DNA of 64,000 nt, taken from positions 19,998 to 83,997 of the forward strand of contig JABIFG010000082.1 of assembly GCA_018650795.1 (NCBI GenBank), in the 5' to 3' direction. The notes beneath the pieces are model-generated. The model worked only from the letters and a program-made list of their open reading frames with translations. It had not been told where the DNA came from and ran no database searches. A program made the translations under genes and the position numbers. This DNA comes from Fidelibacterota bacterium (GTDB lineage: Bacteria > Fidelibacterota > UBA8477 > JABMPR01). Positions 53,472 through 62,210 of this stretch are shown piece by piece. How positions within the stretch are numbered: the first letter of the stretch is position 1; each line of letters starts with the position of its first letter.

Positions 53472-55862
53472 ATGAAGAAACTAACGAATATAGATCTTTG
53501 TAGAACCACAGATGAAGAAGCTTTGAAATTTAAATCAACAGCTGAACTTCCCAGCCTTAATAAGGTGATCGGGCAAGAACGCGCAGTGCGAGCACTCCAG
53601 TTTGGCCTCGAGCTTCTGGCTCCTGGTTACAATGTGTTTGTTGGTGGCGTCCCAGGAACAGGCAAGAGTACCATAGTTAAGAGTCTTGTCCAAAAGTTTG
53701 CCGCCAATAAACCTGTTCCACCAGACTGGATTGTGGTGTTCAATTTTCGTGATGAGTATCATCCCAGCGTATTTCAGTTGCCAGCTGGACAGGGCAACAA
53801 ATTCGCCAAACAAATGAAGCGCTTGATTAACAGTTTGAGTACAGATCTTCCCAAGGTTTTCACCGGAGAGATTTATGGCAAGCGCAAAAAGGAAATCACG
53901 GCCGAATTCGATACAGGGCGTGAAGAGATAATTGCCGCTGTCAATGCAGAGGCTGCTGAACAAGACATCCAATTAAATCTGACTCAGGCAGGTTTTCAAA
54001 CCATCCCACTTAAAGATGGCGTGCCCATGGGTGAAGCAGATCTGTCTGCCCTAACCGAACAGGAATTGTCGGTTATTAATGAAAAAATCAATCTGATCCA
54101 GGAACATTTACGAGAAGCTCTTCGCGATATGGCCGAATTGGAAGAGGAACGGGCAGACGTGGTTGAAACCCTCCAGGAAAAAATAGCTCTGGATTCAGTG
54201 GAAAACAGAATCGGCAGGCTACTTGAAAATTATTCAGATCATCCTGGGCTCTTGAAATATCTTGAGGCAGTCCGGGATGATATCGCTGAACATGTTCAGG
54301 AGTTTGTCGGGATGAATGGACCTGCAGAAGGTGATCAGGAATCGAGTCCCCGAGAGACTCAAAAAGCTTTGATGCAGAGATACAAGGTCAATCTGTTGGT
54401 GGATAATTGCCGCCAAAAGGGTGCACCAGTTATTGTTAATGACAATCCTTCTTATTACAATCTTTTCGGTAGAATTGGGAAGGATGCTGTCATGGGGGGC
54501 TGGTATAGTGATTATACCATGATTAGTTCCGGCGCCATGTTGCGTGCCAATGGTGGATTTCTCATTCTGGATATTCAGAATGTCTTGCAGAGTGGAAATG
54601 TATGGGAATATCTGAAACGAACTCTCAAAAACAAATCCTTACAAATTGAAGATGTGAATGAGCAGTACGGCTTAAACGCTACAAGCTCTCTGCAACCTGA
54701 ACCCATTCCTCTTGATTTAAATGTCATTCTTCTCGGTCGTTCTGATCATTTTCATTACCTCCAGGAAGTTGATGAGGCCTTTAATAAAACCTTTAAGGTT
54801 CGGGCAGATTTCGACTATGAAGTGACCCGCAATGCTAAAAATGAACATCTTCTCTGCCAGTTCATCGCGAAAGTTTGCCGGGAAAGAAAGTCGCCTCATT
54901 TTACCTCCGAGGCTGCCACCCAGATTATTGTGTTCAGTTCTAGATTAGCAGGAGATAAAGGTAAACTTTCCCTCCAGTTTGGAACGCTGGTGGGCCTGAT
55001 AACTGAATCAGCTTACTGGGCTAAAAAACAAAAACATCGCCAGGTTCAGATGGAAGATGTCCGCAAGGCTATTTCTGAAAAACGCTTTCGGGGGAGTCTC
55101 TATGAAGAGAAGGTCTGGGAAAACATTGAGAGCGAAACCTTGATGATTGACGTGACTGGCCAGCGAATTGGTCAGATCAATGGCCTGGCAGTTTATTCCA
55201 TGGGTGACAATTCATTCGGAAAACCATCCAGAATTACAGCAACAACCTATATGGGCGAACCAGGAATTATATCAGTGGAGCGGGAAGCAAAACTGTCAGG
55301 GAAAACCTATGACAAGGGTAATTTAATTATCAATGGCTTCCTCGGTCAGACCTTCGCCCAAAGCTTTCCCTTGTCTGTGACTATTACGCTGACATTTGAA
55401 CAATCCTATGGTGGTATTGATGGGGATAGCGCAAGCTCTACTGAAATCTATGTGATTCTCTCGGCCCTGTCTAGAATCCCAATTAAACAGGGAATAGCAG
55501 TCACGGGCTCTGTCAACCAGTGGGGTGAAATTCAAGCAATTGGCGGTGTTAATGAGAAGATTGAGGGCTTCTTTCATCTCTGTAAACTCCGTGGTTTAAC
55601 TGGAGAGCAGGGAGTAATTATTCCATCTGCAAATGTAGATCACCTTATGATTCTCCCAGATATTCAGGCTGCTGTGAAAGCTGGTAAATTCAATATCTGG
55701 TCAGTTGACACCATCTCGGAGGGCATTGAGATACTTACAGGTGAAAAAGCAGGTACTCTGAACAGGCATGGTAACTTTCCGGCTAGAACCGTTTTTGGAG
55801 AAGCGCAGAGTCAACTAAAAAAGTATTTTGCTAAAGGGCAAAATCTGAACAAACAGAACTAG
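53472..55862 (+). CDS. Lon-like ATP-dependent protease (AAA_32/LonC type)
   Basis: 796 aa from ATG 53472, with AGGATGAG just ahead; an upstream TTG at 53445 is unlikely. The N-terminal AAA part has GQERAVRALQFGLEL and Walker A GGVPGTGKST near residue 60. The long helical insertion (about residues 130-280) is characteristic of the AAA_32 group. The middle has the sensor and Walker B part LRANGGFLILDIQNVL. The C-terminal Lon protease domain has the Ser653-Lys696 dyad (DGDSASSTE and GGVNEKIEG), 43 residues apart as in Lon. Members without the classical Lon N-domain are described as LonB/LonC-like. Substrates unknown. It stands alone before the kor/fum operon. Confidence 0.92.
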   Translation: MKKLTNIDLCRTTDEEALKFKSTAELPSLNKVIGQERAVRALQFGLELLAPGYNVFVGGVPGTGKSTIVKSLVQKFAANKPVPPDWIVVFNFRDEYHPSVFQLPAGQGNKFAKQMKRLINSLSTDLPKVFTGEIYGKRKKEITAEFDTGREEIIAAVNAEAAEQDIQLNLTQAGFQTIPLKDGVPMGEADLSALTEQELSVINEKINLIQEHLREALRDMAELEEERADVVETLQEKIALDSVENRIGRLLENYSDHPGLLKYLEAVRDDIAEHVQEFVGMNGPAEGDQESSPRETQKALMQRYKVNLLVDNCRQKGAPVIVNDNPSYYNLFGRIGKDAVMGGWYSDYTMISSGAMLRANGGFLILDIQNVLQSGNVWEYLKRTLKNKSLQIEDVNEQYGLNATSSLQPEPIPLDLNVILLGRSDHFHYLQEVDEAFNKTFKVRADFDYEVTRNAKNEHLLCQFIAKVCRERKSPHFTSEAATQIIVFSSRLAGDKGKLSLQFGTLVGLITESAYWAKKQKHRQVQMEDVRKAISEKRFRGSLYEEKVWENIESETLMIDVTGQRIGQINGLAVYSMGDNSFGKPSRITATTYMGEPGIISVEREAKLSGKTYDKGNLIINGFLGQTFAQSFPLSVTITLTFEQSYGGIDGDSASSTEIYVILSALSRIPIKQGIAVTGSVNQWGEIQAIGGVNEKIEGFFHLCKLRGLTGEQGVIIPSANVDHLMILPDIQAAVKAGKFNIWSVDTISEGIEILTGEKAGTLNRHGNFPARTVFGEAQSQLKKYFAKGQNLNKQN

Positions 55863-56007
55863 AAACATCAAAAAAATAGCTAATACGGCTCAATAGTTGC
55901 TTAGTCCAATACTTGTGAAAAATAAATGGTGTAACATATCATTCTGCATTGTATTAAGCCTAGGTGGTATTAGTTTTTGATCATGAATGAGCCGCGATAT
56001 TCAGGCC

Positions 56008-56021
56008 TTGATCTTCATCAA
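56008..56021. promoter_or_regulatory. FNR/CRP-type binding site upstream of korA
   Basis: TTGATCTTCATCAA is a perfect TTGAT-N4-ATCAA dyad, the FNR consensus. It lies 127 nt before the korA ATG in the 285 nt gap after the Lon-like gene. Oxygen or redox control of an Fe-S, ferredoxin-linked enzyme would make sense. No FNR gene is in the window. Confidence 0.5.
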
Positions 56022-56147
56022 GATAACGCCTTAAAACAGCAGGTAAATCTTTCGGCTCAGGAGCAGAAACCAGTCGGTTCAAGTATACAAAATCCAGTCA
56101 ATTTTAATCCAATAAAAAATAGTTTCGTTTAGCGGGAGTTCGATTTC

Positions 56148-57986
56148 ATGGCGAAAAAAGTAATTAGTATTAATGAGGCAACCATTCGTTTTGCAGGAGA
56201 CTCTGGCGATGGTATGCAATTAACGGGTACGCGCTTCACAGAAGCAACTGCCATTGTGGGTAATGATCTTAAAACCATTCCCAATTATCCTTCGGAAATT
56301 CGTGCTCCTCTCGGAACGCTGGCCGGTGTGAGTGCCTTCCAGTTGATGTTCGGATCTCAGCGGGTCTTCACCCCTGGTGATTTACCAGATACATTGGTGG
56401 CCATGAACCCAGCTGCCCTGAAAGTACATTTAAAGGATTTGAAAAAGGGTGGAACCATTCTGGCCAACGCCAACGCCTTTAGTGAAAAAAATCTTAAAAT
56501 GGCCACCTGGGAAGCCAATCCACTTACGGATGGATCTCTCGATGGATATACTGTTTATAGTATCGAGATGTCCAAGTTGGTAGGAAAGGCTCTGGAAAAT
56601 TCAGATCTGACCTCGAAAGGTATCGAGCGCACCAAAAATATGTTTGCCCTGGGTGTTCTGTTTTGGATGTACAACCGTCCCATCGAACCAACCGAAGCAT
56701 GGCTAAGAAAAAAATTCGCCAAAAATCCTTCCATTGCCGAAGCAAATATCACAGCAATGAAAACGGGTTATAATTATGGTGAGACCACAGAAATATTTAC
56801 GACTTCATATGCCGTGGAAAAAGCTGATCTACCAAAAGGTAAGTATCGCAATATCACCGGCAATGTTGCCGTTGCATATGGTTTGGTTGCAGCCGCTGAA
56901 AAAGCCGGCAAAGAATTGTTCCTGGGCTCATATCCAATTACTCCAGCCAGTGAAATTCTCCACACGCTTTCAGGTCTCCGAAACCATGGGGTTAAGACAT
57001 TTCAGGCAGAAGACGAAATTGCAGGCATCACCTCAGCTATCGGTGCTTCCTATGCCGGTGATCTCGCTGTCACCACGACATCTGGCCCTGGTATGGCCCT
57101 GAAAACAGAAGCTATTGGATTGGCTATTATCACTGAACTTCCCCTTGTTATTGTGAATGTCCAGCGTGGTGGACCAAGTACAGGAATGCCGACAAAGATG
57201 GAACAGTCAGATTTGCTTCAAGCTGTCCATGGACGCAATAGCGATGCGCCAATACCTGTTATTGCCGCTCAGGATCCAGCTGATTGTTTTGATTGTGCCT
57301 TTGAGGCTGCCAGGGTTGCCATGAAATATATGACCCCGGTGATTCTGTTAACAGATGGCTATCTCGGTCAGGGTTCAGGGCCATGGAAAATTCCTGACCC
57401 TAAAAAACTGCCTAAGATTGAGGTAAGTCACCCAGATTCATCCGCTATCGGTGAAGACGGATTTATGCCTTATGCACGCGATGAGAATGAAACTCGCCCC
57501 TGGGCTATCCCTGGAACACCCGGCTTGGAGCATCGTATCGGTGGGCTTGAAAAAGAGAACCTCACTGGGATGGTGAGTCAAGATCCTGAGAATCATCAAG
57601 TCATGACGGATATTAGAGCTCGCAAAGTAGAGAATATTACTCAAGATATTCCACCTTCAGAAATTCACGGCGACACTAAGGGAAAAGTACTGGTACTTGG
57701 ATGGGGAAGCACCCATGGAGCTATTCATGTGGCTGTAGAACGTGCGCGTGCCAAGGGACAATCGGTTAGCCAGCTGCATCTGCGTTGGGTCAGCCCCTTC
57801 CCCTCAGATTTAAAAACTGTCTGTGATGGTTTTGATGAAATTCTCATTCCTGAAGTGAACTCAGGTCAACTGGCTTTGCTCCTTAAGGCTGAATTAATCA
57901 GACCAATTCACCAGCTCAACATAGTACGAGGTGAACCCTTCCGTGCTTCTGAGATTGAAGAAAAAATAAACGAGATTCTCGGATAA
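56148..57986 (+). CDS. korA: 2-oxoacid (2-oxoglutarate):ferredoxin oxidoreductase, fused gamma-alpha subunit
   Basis: 612 aa. Residues 1-190 form the gamma domain (IRFAGDSGDGMQLTGTRF, YPSEIRAPLGTLAGVSAFQL) and residues about 220-612 the alpha/pyrimidine-binding domain (GSYPITPASEILHTLSGL, FQAEDEIAGITSAIGASYAG, TTTSGPGMALKTEAIGLA, VQRGGPSTGMPTKMEQ). The fusion is typical of KorA. With KorB it oxidatively decarboxylates 2-oxoglutarate to succinyl-CoA, or runs in reverse to fix CO2, using ferredoxin. GGGAG precedes the ATG. korB starts 31 nt after. Operon with fumarase subunits. The choice of 2-oxoglutarate over pyruvate is based on likeness to KorAB of aerobic bacteria and on TCA context. Confidence 0.93.
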   Translation: MAKKVISINEATIRFAGDSGDGMQLTGTRFTEATAIVGNDLKTIPNYPSEIRAPLGTLAGVSAFQLMFGSQRVFTPGDLPDTLVAMNPAALKVHLKDLKKGGTILANANAFSEKNLKMATWEANPLTDGSLDGYTVYSIEMSKLVGKALENSDLTSKGIERTKNMFALGVLFWMYNRPIEPTEAWLRKKFAKNPSIAEANITAMKTGYNYGETTEIFTTSYAVEKADLPKGKYRNITGNVAVAYGLVAAAEKAGKELFLGSYPITPASEILHTLSGLRNHGVKTFQAEDEIAGITSAIGASYAGDLAVTTTSGPGMALKTEAIGLAIITELPLVIVNVQRGGPSTGMPTKMEQSDLLQAVHGRNSDAPIPVIAAQDPADCFDCAFEAARVAMKYMTPVILLTDGYLGQGSGPWKIPDPKKLPKIEVSHPDSSAIGEDGFMPYARDENETRPWAIPGTPGLEHRIGGLEKENLTGMVSQDPENHQVMTDIRARKVENITQDIPPSEIHGDTKGKVLVLGWGSTHGAIHVAVERARAKGQSVSQLHLRWVSPFPSDLKTVCDGFDEILIPEVNSGQLALLLKAELIRPIHQLNIVRGEPFRASEIEEKINEILG

Positions 57987-58017
57987 TCTCCGAGCAAAAT
58001 AGATAAGGTATTGCAAG

Positions 58018-59046
58018 ATGAGTGAGACTATTCAAGGCATAGAAGAGTTGAATCTGACCCGAAAAGATTTTGTACCCGGTAATGAAGTTCGCTGGTGTCC
58101 GGGTTGTGGGGATTATTCGGTTCTGGCAAATATGCAAAAAACCCTGCCTGTTCTGGGTGTAAAAAAAGAGAATTATGCGTTTATTTCAGGTATTGGCTGC
58201 TCCAGTCGATTCCCGTATTACATGGATACCTACGGTTTCCATTCGATTCATGGACGCGCCCCCGCCATTGCTTCCGGTGTCAAGCTAGCCAATCCCGATC
58301 TGACAGTCTGGGTGATAACTGGGGATGGAGATGGATTCTCCATTGGTGGAAACCACATGATACACGCATTGAGACGCAACATTGATATGAATATCATGTT
58401 GTTTAACAACCGAATCTATGGTTTAACCAAGGGTCAGTATTCTCCCACATCTTTACTGGGCAAGAAAACCAAATCATCACCATTTGGCTCTGTTGACCGT
58501 CCTTTTAACCCCAGCGCTGTTGCCCTGGGTGCCAACGCCACCTTTATTGCACGGGCTCTGGATGTAGATGCCAAGGGTTTGCAGGAAAGTATCAAACGAT
58601 CCCAACGTCACAAAGGTGCCTCGTTTATAGAAGTATACCAAAATTGCCTCATTTTCAACGATGGTGAGTTTGCAGATGTTGAGAATAAGGCGACTCGTCC
58701 TGATAGTGCTCTATTTGTTGTTCATGGTGAACCCATGATTTTTGGTAAGGATAAGGATAAAGGCATCATCATGAAGGATAACCATCCCAAGGTTGTCCAT
58801 CTTGGTGAGGAATGGACAGAAGAAGATCTTTTGATACACGATGAAACCAATCCAATTATCACCAATCTCCTGCTTGAAATGACTTTTGATCCCAAGAATC
58901 CAACACCATTTGGTGTACTTCGGGCCGTTGATGCACCTACTTATGATGAGATGCTAGTCGACCAGATCAGAGAGGTTACAGAGATTAAAGGCAAGGGTAC
59001 TCTGGAAGACCTGTTCTATAGTGGTGATGTTTGGGAGGTTAAGTAG
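58018..59046 (+). CDS. korB: 2-oxoacid (2-oxoglutarate):ferredoxin oxidoreductase, beta subunit
   Basis: 342 aa. Cluster cysteines are in RWCPGCGDYSVL and SGIGCSSRFPYY, and a third in the C-terminal half (YQNCLIFND). The thiamine diphosphate motif is GDGDGFSIGGNHMIHALRRN, followed by FNNRIYGLTKGQYSPTS and FGSVDRPFNPSAVALGA. These phrases match KorB of Mycobacterium and Bacteroidota, a form that carries one 4Fe-4S cluster and tolerates oxygen better than the pyruvate enzymes. It binds TPP and passes electrons to ferredoxin. The fumarase alpha gene follows after 14 nt. No separate ferredoxin gene is in the window. Confidence 0.94.
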   Translation: MSETIQGIEELNLTRKDFVPGNEVRWCPGCGDYSVLANMQKTLPVLGVKKENYAFISGIGCSSRFPYYMDTYGFHSIHGRAPAIASGVKLANPDLTVWVITGDGDGFSIGGNHMIHALRRNIDMNIMLFNNRIYGLTKGQYSPTSLLGKKTKSSPFGSVDRPFNPSAVALGANATFIARALDVDAKGLQESIKRSQRHKGASFIEVYQNCLIFNDGEFADVENKATRPDSALFVVHGEPMIFGKDKDKGIIMKDNHPKVVHLGEEWTEEDLLIHDETNPIITNLLLEMTFDPKNPTPFGVLRAVDAPTYDEMLVDQIREVTEIKGKGTLEDLFYSGDVWEVK

Positions 59047-59060
59047 TTTAGGGGTGAAAT

Positions 59061-59948
59061 ATGTTTCAATATGATGAAAAAGTTCTAAAGGATCAGCTGC
59101 TTGAGTTGATTCGTCTGGCTGCCACTGATTTACCCAAAGATGTTGTGGACAGCATTCAGGCAGCCCAACAGAATGAGGATGAGGGCTCACCAGCTCGCAG
59201 CGTTTTTGGAATGATTCTGAAAAATATCGAGCTGGCTCGTGTTGAATCTACACCAATCTGCCAGGATACCGGAACCAATATCTATCTCGTTCACATTCCT
59301 GAAGGCGTGGGTATGCGTAAGCTGACAGCCTTAATCCATGCAGCCACTTCTGAAGCGGTCGATAAGAGTTATCTCCGTCCAAATGCAGTGGATAGTATTA
59401 CCGGTAAAAATTCAGGCAACAACATTGGAGAAGGTCAGCCCTTTATCCATTTTGAAGAATGGGACAACGATTATATCGAGTTCAAACTCATGCTTAAGGG
59501 AGGGGGATGTGAGAACGTGTCCACTCAATACAAGCTTCCTGATGTGGGTTTGGGTGCCGGACGTGATCTGGATGGCGTTTATAAGGTCATTGTGGACGCA
59601 GTCAATGCTGCTCAAGGTCTAGGATGTGCTCCCGGTGTTCTTGGTATTGGTATTGGTGGTGACAGAACCAGTTCACATCTCACAGCCAAGTCTCAGCTAT
59701 TCAGAAAAATGACAGATACCAATCTAAACTCAGATCTGGCCAAAATGGAATCCAATCTATTAACAGATTTGAATAAGCTTGGTGTTGGCCCCATGGGTTT
59801 TGGTGGGAATACTACCATTCTGGGTGTGAAAATGGGCACCATGCACCGCTTACCAGCTTCTTTCTTTGTATCCATTTCCTACATGTGTTGGGCTTATAGA
59901 AGACACAGTATGATTCTGAAAAGCAGTGGGGAGGTAAGCTATGATTAA
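59061..59948 (+). CDS. Class I fumarate hydratase, alpha subunit
   Basis: 295 aa. The Fe-S cluster cysteines are in TPICQDTGTNIYL, KGGGCENVST and GLGCAPGVLGIGIGGDR. The phrase GPMGFGGNTTILGVKMGT lies near the end. This is the N-terminal half of a class I fumarase, or the alpha subunit of two-subunit fumarase/tartrate dehydratase (TtdA-like, about 300 aa). The beta subunit gene overlaps it by 8 nt. Position after korAB favours fumarate, as a TCA or reverse-TCA step, rather than tartrate. The dehydratase is oxygen-sensitive because of its 4Fe-4S cluster, which fits the FNR-type site at the head of the operon. Confidence 0.9.
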   Translation: MFQYDEKVLKDQLLELIRLAATDLPKDVVDSIQAAQQNEDEGSPARSVFGMILKNIELARVESTPICQDTGTNIYLVHIPEGVGMRKLTALIHAATSEAVDKSYLRPNAVDSITGKNSGNNIGEGQPFIHFEEWDNDYIEFKLMLKGGGCENVSTQYKLPDVGLGAGRDLDGVYKVIVDAVNAAQGLGCAPGVLGIGIGGDRTSSHLTAKSQLFRKMTDTNLNSDLAKMESNLLTDLNKLGVGPMGFGGNTTILGVKMGTMHRLPASFFVSISYMCWAYRRHSMILKSSGEVSYD

Positions 59949-60522
59949 GCTACAATTGCCCATTTTGGAAGCAGCCATCCGTGAATTGAAGATGGGTGAT
60001 GAAGTTGCCATCTCAGGTTTGATGGTAACAGCCAGAGATGCGGCCCACAAATACATCCATGAGAATTGGCCGGATTGGCTGAATCCCATTATGGAAAATA
60101 GTATGATCTACCATTGTGGTCCTGTGGTTAAGCAGCATGAAGATGGCTCCTGGTCATTTGTTGCTGCTGGTCCCACCACAAGTATTCGTGAAGAACCCTA
60201 TGAAGCTGCCGTGATGGAGCACTATAAAGTTCGCGCCGTGATTGGCAAAGGTGGCATGGGTGAAAAAACCCTGGCTGGCCTGGCCAAATCAGGTGGAGTT
60301 TACTTGCATGCCATTGGTGGTATGGCTGCCTCGCTGGCCAAATCTGTGGTGAGGGTTCATGATGTCTATATGCTGGATGAGTTGGGAGTACCTGAGGCTT
60401 TCTGGCATATTGAGGTAAAGGATTTTCCTGCCGTGGTTACCATGGATAGCCATGGTGGATCTCTTCATAAATCCATCAAAGCCAAATCAGATGAGGTTGC
60501 CAAGAAGCTTATTTTTGGGTGA
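59941..60522 (+). CDS. Class I fumarate hydratase, beta subunit
   Basis: 193 aa. It starts 8 nt before the end of the alpha gene. Family phrases are LKMGDEVAISGLMVTARDAA, IYHCGPVVKQ, AAGPTTSIREEPYE, RAVIGKGGMGEKTLAGL and AIGGMAASLAKSV. It completes the swivel domain of the fumarase; single-chain FumA of E. coli has both parts in about 550 aa. The separate reading frames are a known two-subunit form and not a frameshift, because each has its own start and the lengths are normal. A strong bidirectional terminator follows at 60551. Confidence 0.92.
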   Translation: MIKLQLPILEAAIRELKMGDEVAISGLMVTARDAAHKYIHENWPDWLNPIMENSMIYHCGPVVKQHEDGSWSFVAAGPTTSIREEPYEAAVMEHYKVRAVIGKGGMGEKTLAGLAKSGGVYLHAIGGMAASLAKSVVRVHDVYMLDELGVPEAFWHIEVKDFPAVVTMDSHGGSLHKSIKAKSDEVAKKLIFG

Positions 60523-60545
60523 TCACATCAAGTTATAAGTTTGAA

Positions 60546-60576
60546 GAAAAAATGACCTGAACAGGTCATTTTTTTT
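60546..60576. terminator. Bidirectional terminator between kor/fum operon and GNAT gene
   Basis: AATGACCTGAACAGGTCATT (60551-60570) is self-complementary, with an A-tract on the left and a run of eight T on the right (60569-60576). Read from either strand it gives a stem plus U-tract. It lies between two convergent stop codons. Confidence 0.95.
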
Positions 60577-60578
60577 AC

Positions 60579-61013
60579 TCAGGATTTGCGAATCATCTTG
60601 CGATGGGGGATTCCAGCCTCATAAAAAATTCCACCTGTTTCCTCAAATCCAAGACGGGTATAAAATGCTATGGCTGAAACCTGCGAGTTTAAATATGCTG
60701 GTTCATAATCTTCAATCTGATCCAGAACAAATTGTACCAGGGCCTCACCGACACCCTTACCTCTAGCTGATTTCAGTACTGCAAAACGCTCGAGCTTCTG
60801 TCCATGTTGAGTCTTACGCCAGCGAGCAGTACCTACTGGAAGCCCATTGAGGCTCGCTAGAATGTGGGTAGAACTTTCTTCAAATTCATCATATTCTATT
60901 TCCGGGGGAACCTGCTGCTCCATGACAAAAACTTCCTCTCGAATCAGCCTGGAAGCCAGTATGTCCTCATCGGATTGAATAAGGGAAACCTTAATCAAAT
61001 TTTGAGCACTCAT
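60579..61013 (-). CDS. GNAT family N-acetyltransferase
   Basis: 144 aa. The GNAT fold is visible: VSLIQSDEDILASRLIREEV at the start, LPVGTARWRKTQHGQKLERFAV (strands 3 and 4), and the acetyl-CoA loop KSARGKGVGEALVQFVLDQI near residue 85. The end AIAFYTRLGFEETGGIF and IPHRKM resembles the YjcF/ElaA-like subgroup. The acceptor is unknown. Its ATG shares one base with the stop of the PAP2 gene (TAATG), so the two are translationally coupled. Confidence 0.9.
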   Translation of the reverse strand: MSAQNLIKVSLIQSDEDILASRLIREEVFVMEQQVPPEIEYDEFEESSTHILASLNGLPVGTARWRKTQHGQKLERFAVLKSARGKGVGEALVQFVLDQIEDYEPAYLNSQVSAIAFYTRLGFEETGGIFYEAGIPHRKMIRKS

Positions 61014-61987
61014 TAATTCACTCCACTTTCACCAACACCACCCTCAAAGAAGGCATTTCGCTTTTGAAATTGTTTCCATTTTTGCTCAAGGAAGGGACTT
61101 ATGTAAAGTGCGAGGGCAATTACTGGGAGAGCACCAATAATATCCACAACATAATGATACCTCAAATATACAGTGGCAACAGGCAGAGAGATTGCCAGAG
61201 GTAATTGGATCCAGAAGTAAGTTCGATGGTAGCGCCAGGCCATAATCAAGGTTAATAAAACGATAGCATTATGCATGGAAGGAAAAGCGTCACGAACGCG
61301 ATACGGAGACAGATCAACAATGCTGCGGGTTATCCAGGAAAATATGGATGTATCTTCCCAGATATCGATCTGATAGAGTTCCGAAATAACCAGATAGGGG
61401 GATGATGCAGGAAAAAAGATATATGCCACAAAACCTATGAAATAACTAATCATCACGGTGAGCATGACGGTTCTAAAGTTCTGATATTGTTTTTTTATGT
61501 AAAGCAAACCCAACAGGATCAGGGTCATGAAATAATAATTCAAATATGCCAGGGCAAACCAATCGGTTAACAGAGGATCATAAAATTGTTCTGCCCAAAC
61601 GGAAGGTTGAACCCCAAAAAGTTTCCCATCCAGATTTACCAGTGTATAGTGGATGTCATGAGGGTTAATTAAAAATATGGTATCCTGAAGATTGAAGTAG
61701 ATGACAAGTACAAATATGAAGGGTACAAAATCTCGAATGATTTGGAATATTTTGTTTTCAGCCCGGAAAAGAATCAACCAGTAAAATACCAGGGTGAAAA
61801 AAGCGGAAGCAAATATCCTAAAAAAACTCACAGTGATATTTTGCGAATATGGTAGTTCGTTGATCATGATATAAAGGTTTGATAAACAGGCAAAGACGAG
61901 AGTGAATGTGATCAGCACAAGACCGATAAGTTCCTCAATACGAATAGCCTGGAACAAGGCATTGTTAAATATGGTTTTCCCCTTCAT
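61013..61987 (-). CDS. PAP2/Aur1-like membrane phosphatase or inositol-phosphotransferase
   Basis: 324 aa from ATG 61987; a TTG nine nt upstream is an alternative. About eight membrane helices. The PAP2_3 catalytic motifs are PASSPYLV near residue 190, AFPSMHNA (catalytic His) near 235 and LRYHYVVDIIGA (His-x3-Asp) near 278. These motifs are shared by lipid phosphatases and by fungal and protozoan inositolphosphorylceramide synthases (Aur1). The divergent neighbours make and attach inositol phosphate, so it most likely dephosphorylates phosphatidylinositol phosphate or transfers phosphoinositol. A related gene set is known in Bacteroides inositol-lipid clusters. Family sure; exact reaction inferred. 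Confidence 0.8.
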   Translation of the reverse strand: MKGKTIFNNALFQAIRIEELIGLVLITFTLVFACLSNLYIMINELPYSQNITVSFFRIFASAFFTLVFYWLILFRAENKIFQIIRDFVPFIFVLVIYFNLQDTIFLINPHDIHYTLVNLDGKLFGVQPSVWAEQFYDPLLTDWFALAYLNYYFMTLILLGLLYIKKQYQNFRTVMLTVMISYFIGFVAYIFFPASSPYLVISELYQIDIWEDTSIFSWITRSIVDLSPYRVRDAFPSMHNAIVLLTLIMAWRYHRTYFWIQLPLAISLPVATVYLRYHYVVDIIGALPVIALALYISPFLEQKWKQFQKRNAFFEGGVGESGVN

Positions 61988-62071
61988 CGGCACCAAAATA
62001 AGCTGAGCAATGAGGAATTGTAGACCAAAATGTATCTTCTGAACAGATATTATAACACCCCGTTTACCGAC

Positions 62072-62120
62072 ACTTATTTTATAAGTTGTTGTATGCTAAA
62101 TAGTGCATGAGTATATGCAC
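62072..62120. promoter_or_regulatory. Two short palindromes in the PAP2/ino1 divergent promoter region
   Basis: ACTTAT-TTT-ATAAGT (62072-62086) and GTGCAT-N6-ATGCAC (62103-62120) are perfect dyads in the 223 nt between divergent genes. They are possible operators for coordinated control; one could be chance. Confidence 0.35.
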
Positions 62121-62210
62121 CGAACCATAGCTTGAAATGCGTGGTGGCGGGATTAAATTTTGCCTACAATTTTATATACAATTCTATTGATAGAGTGAGA
62201 GGAGTTTTTT

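Noticed and set aside
59061..60522. Fumarase split by a frameshift
   Set aside because: Both parts have full subunit length, an 8 nt overlap and their own starts. Two-subunit class I fumarases are well known.
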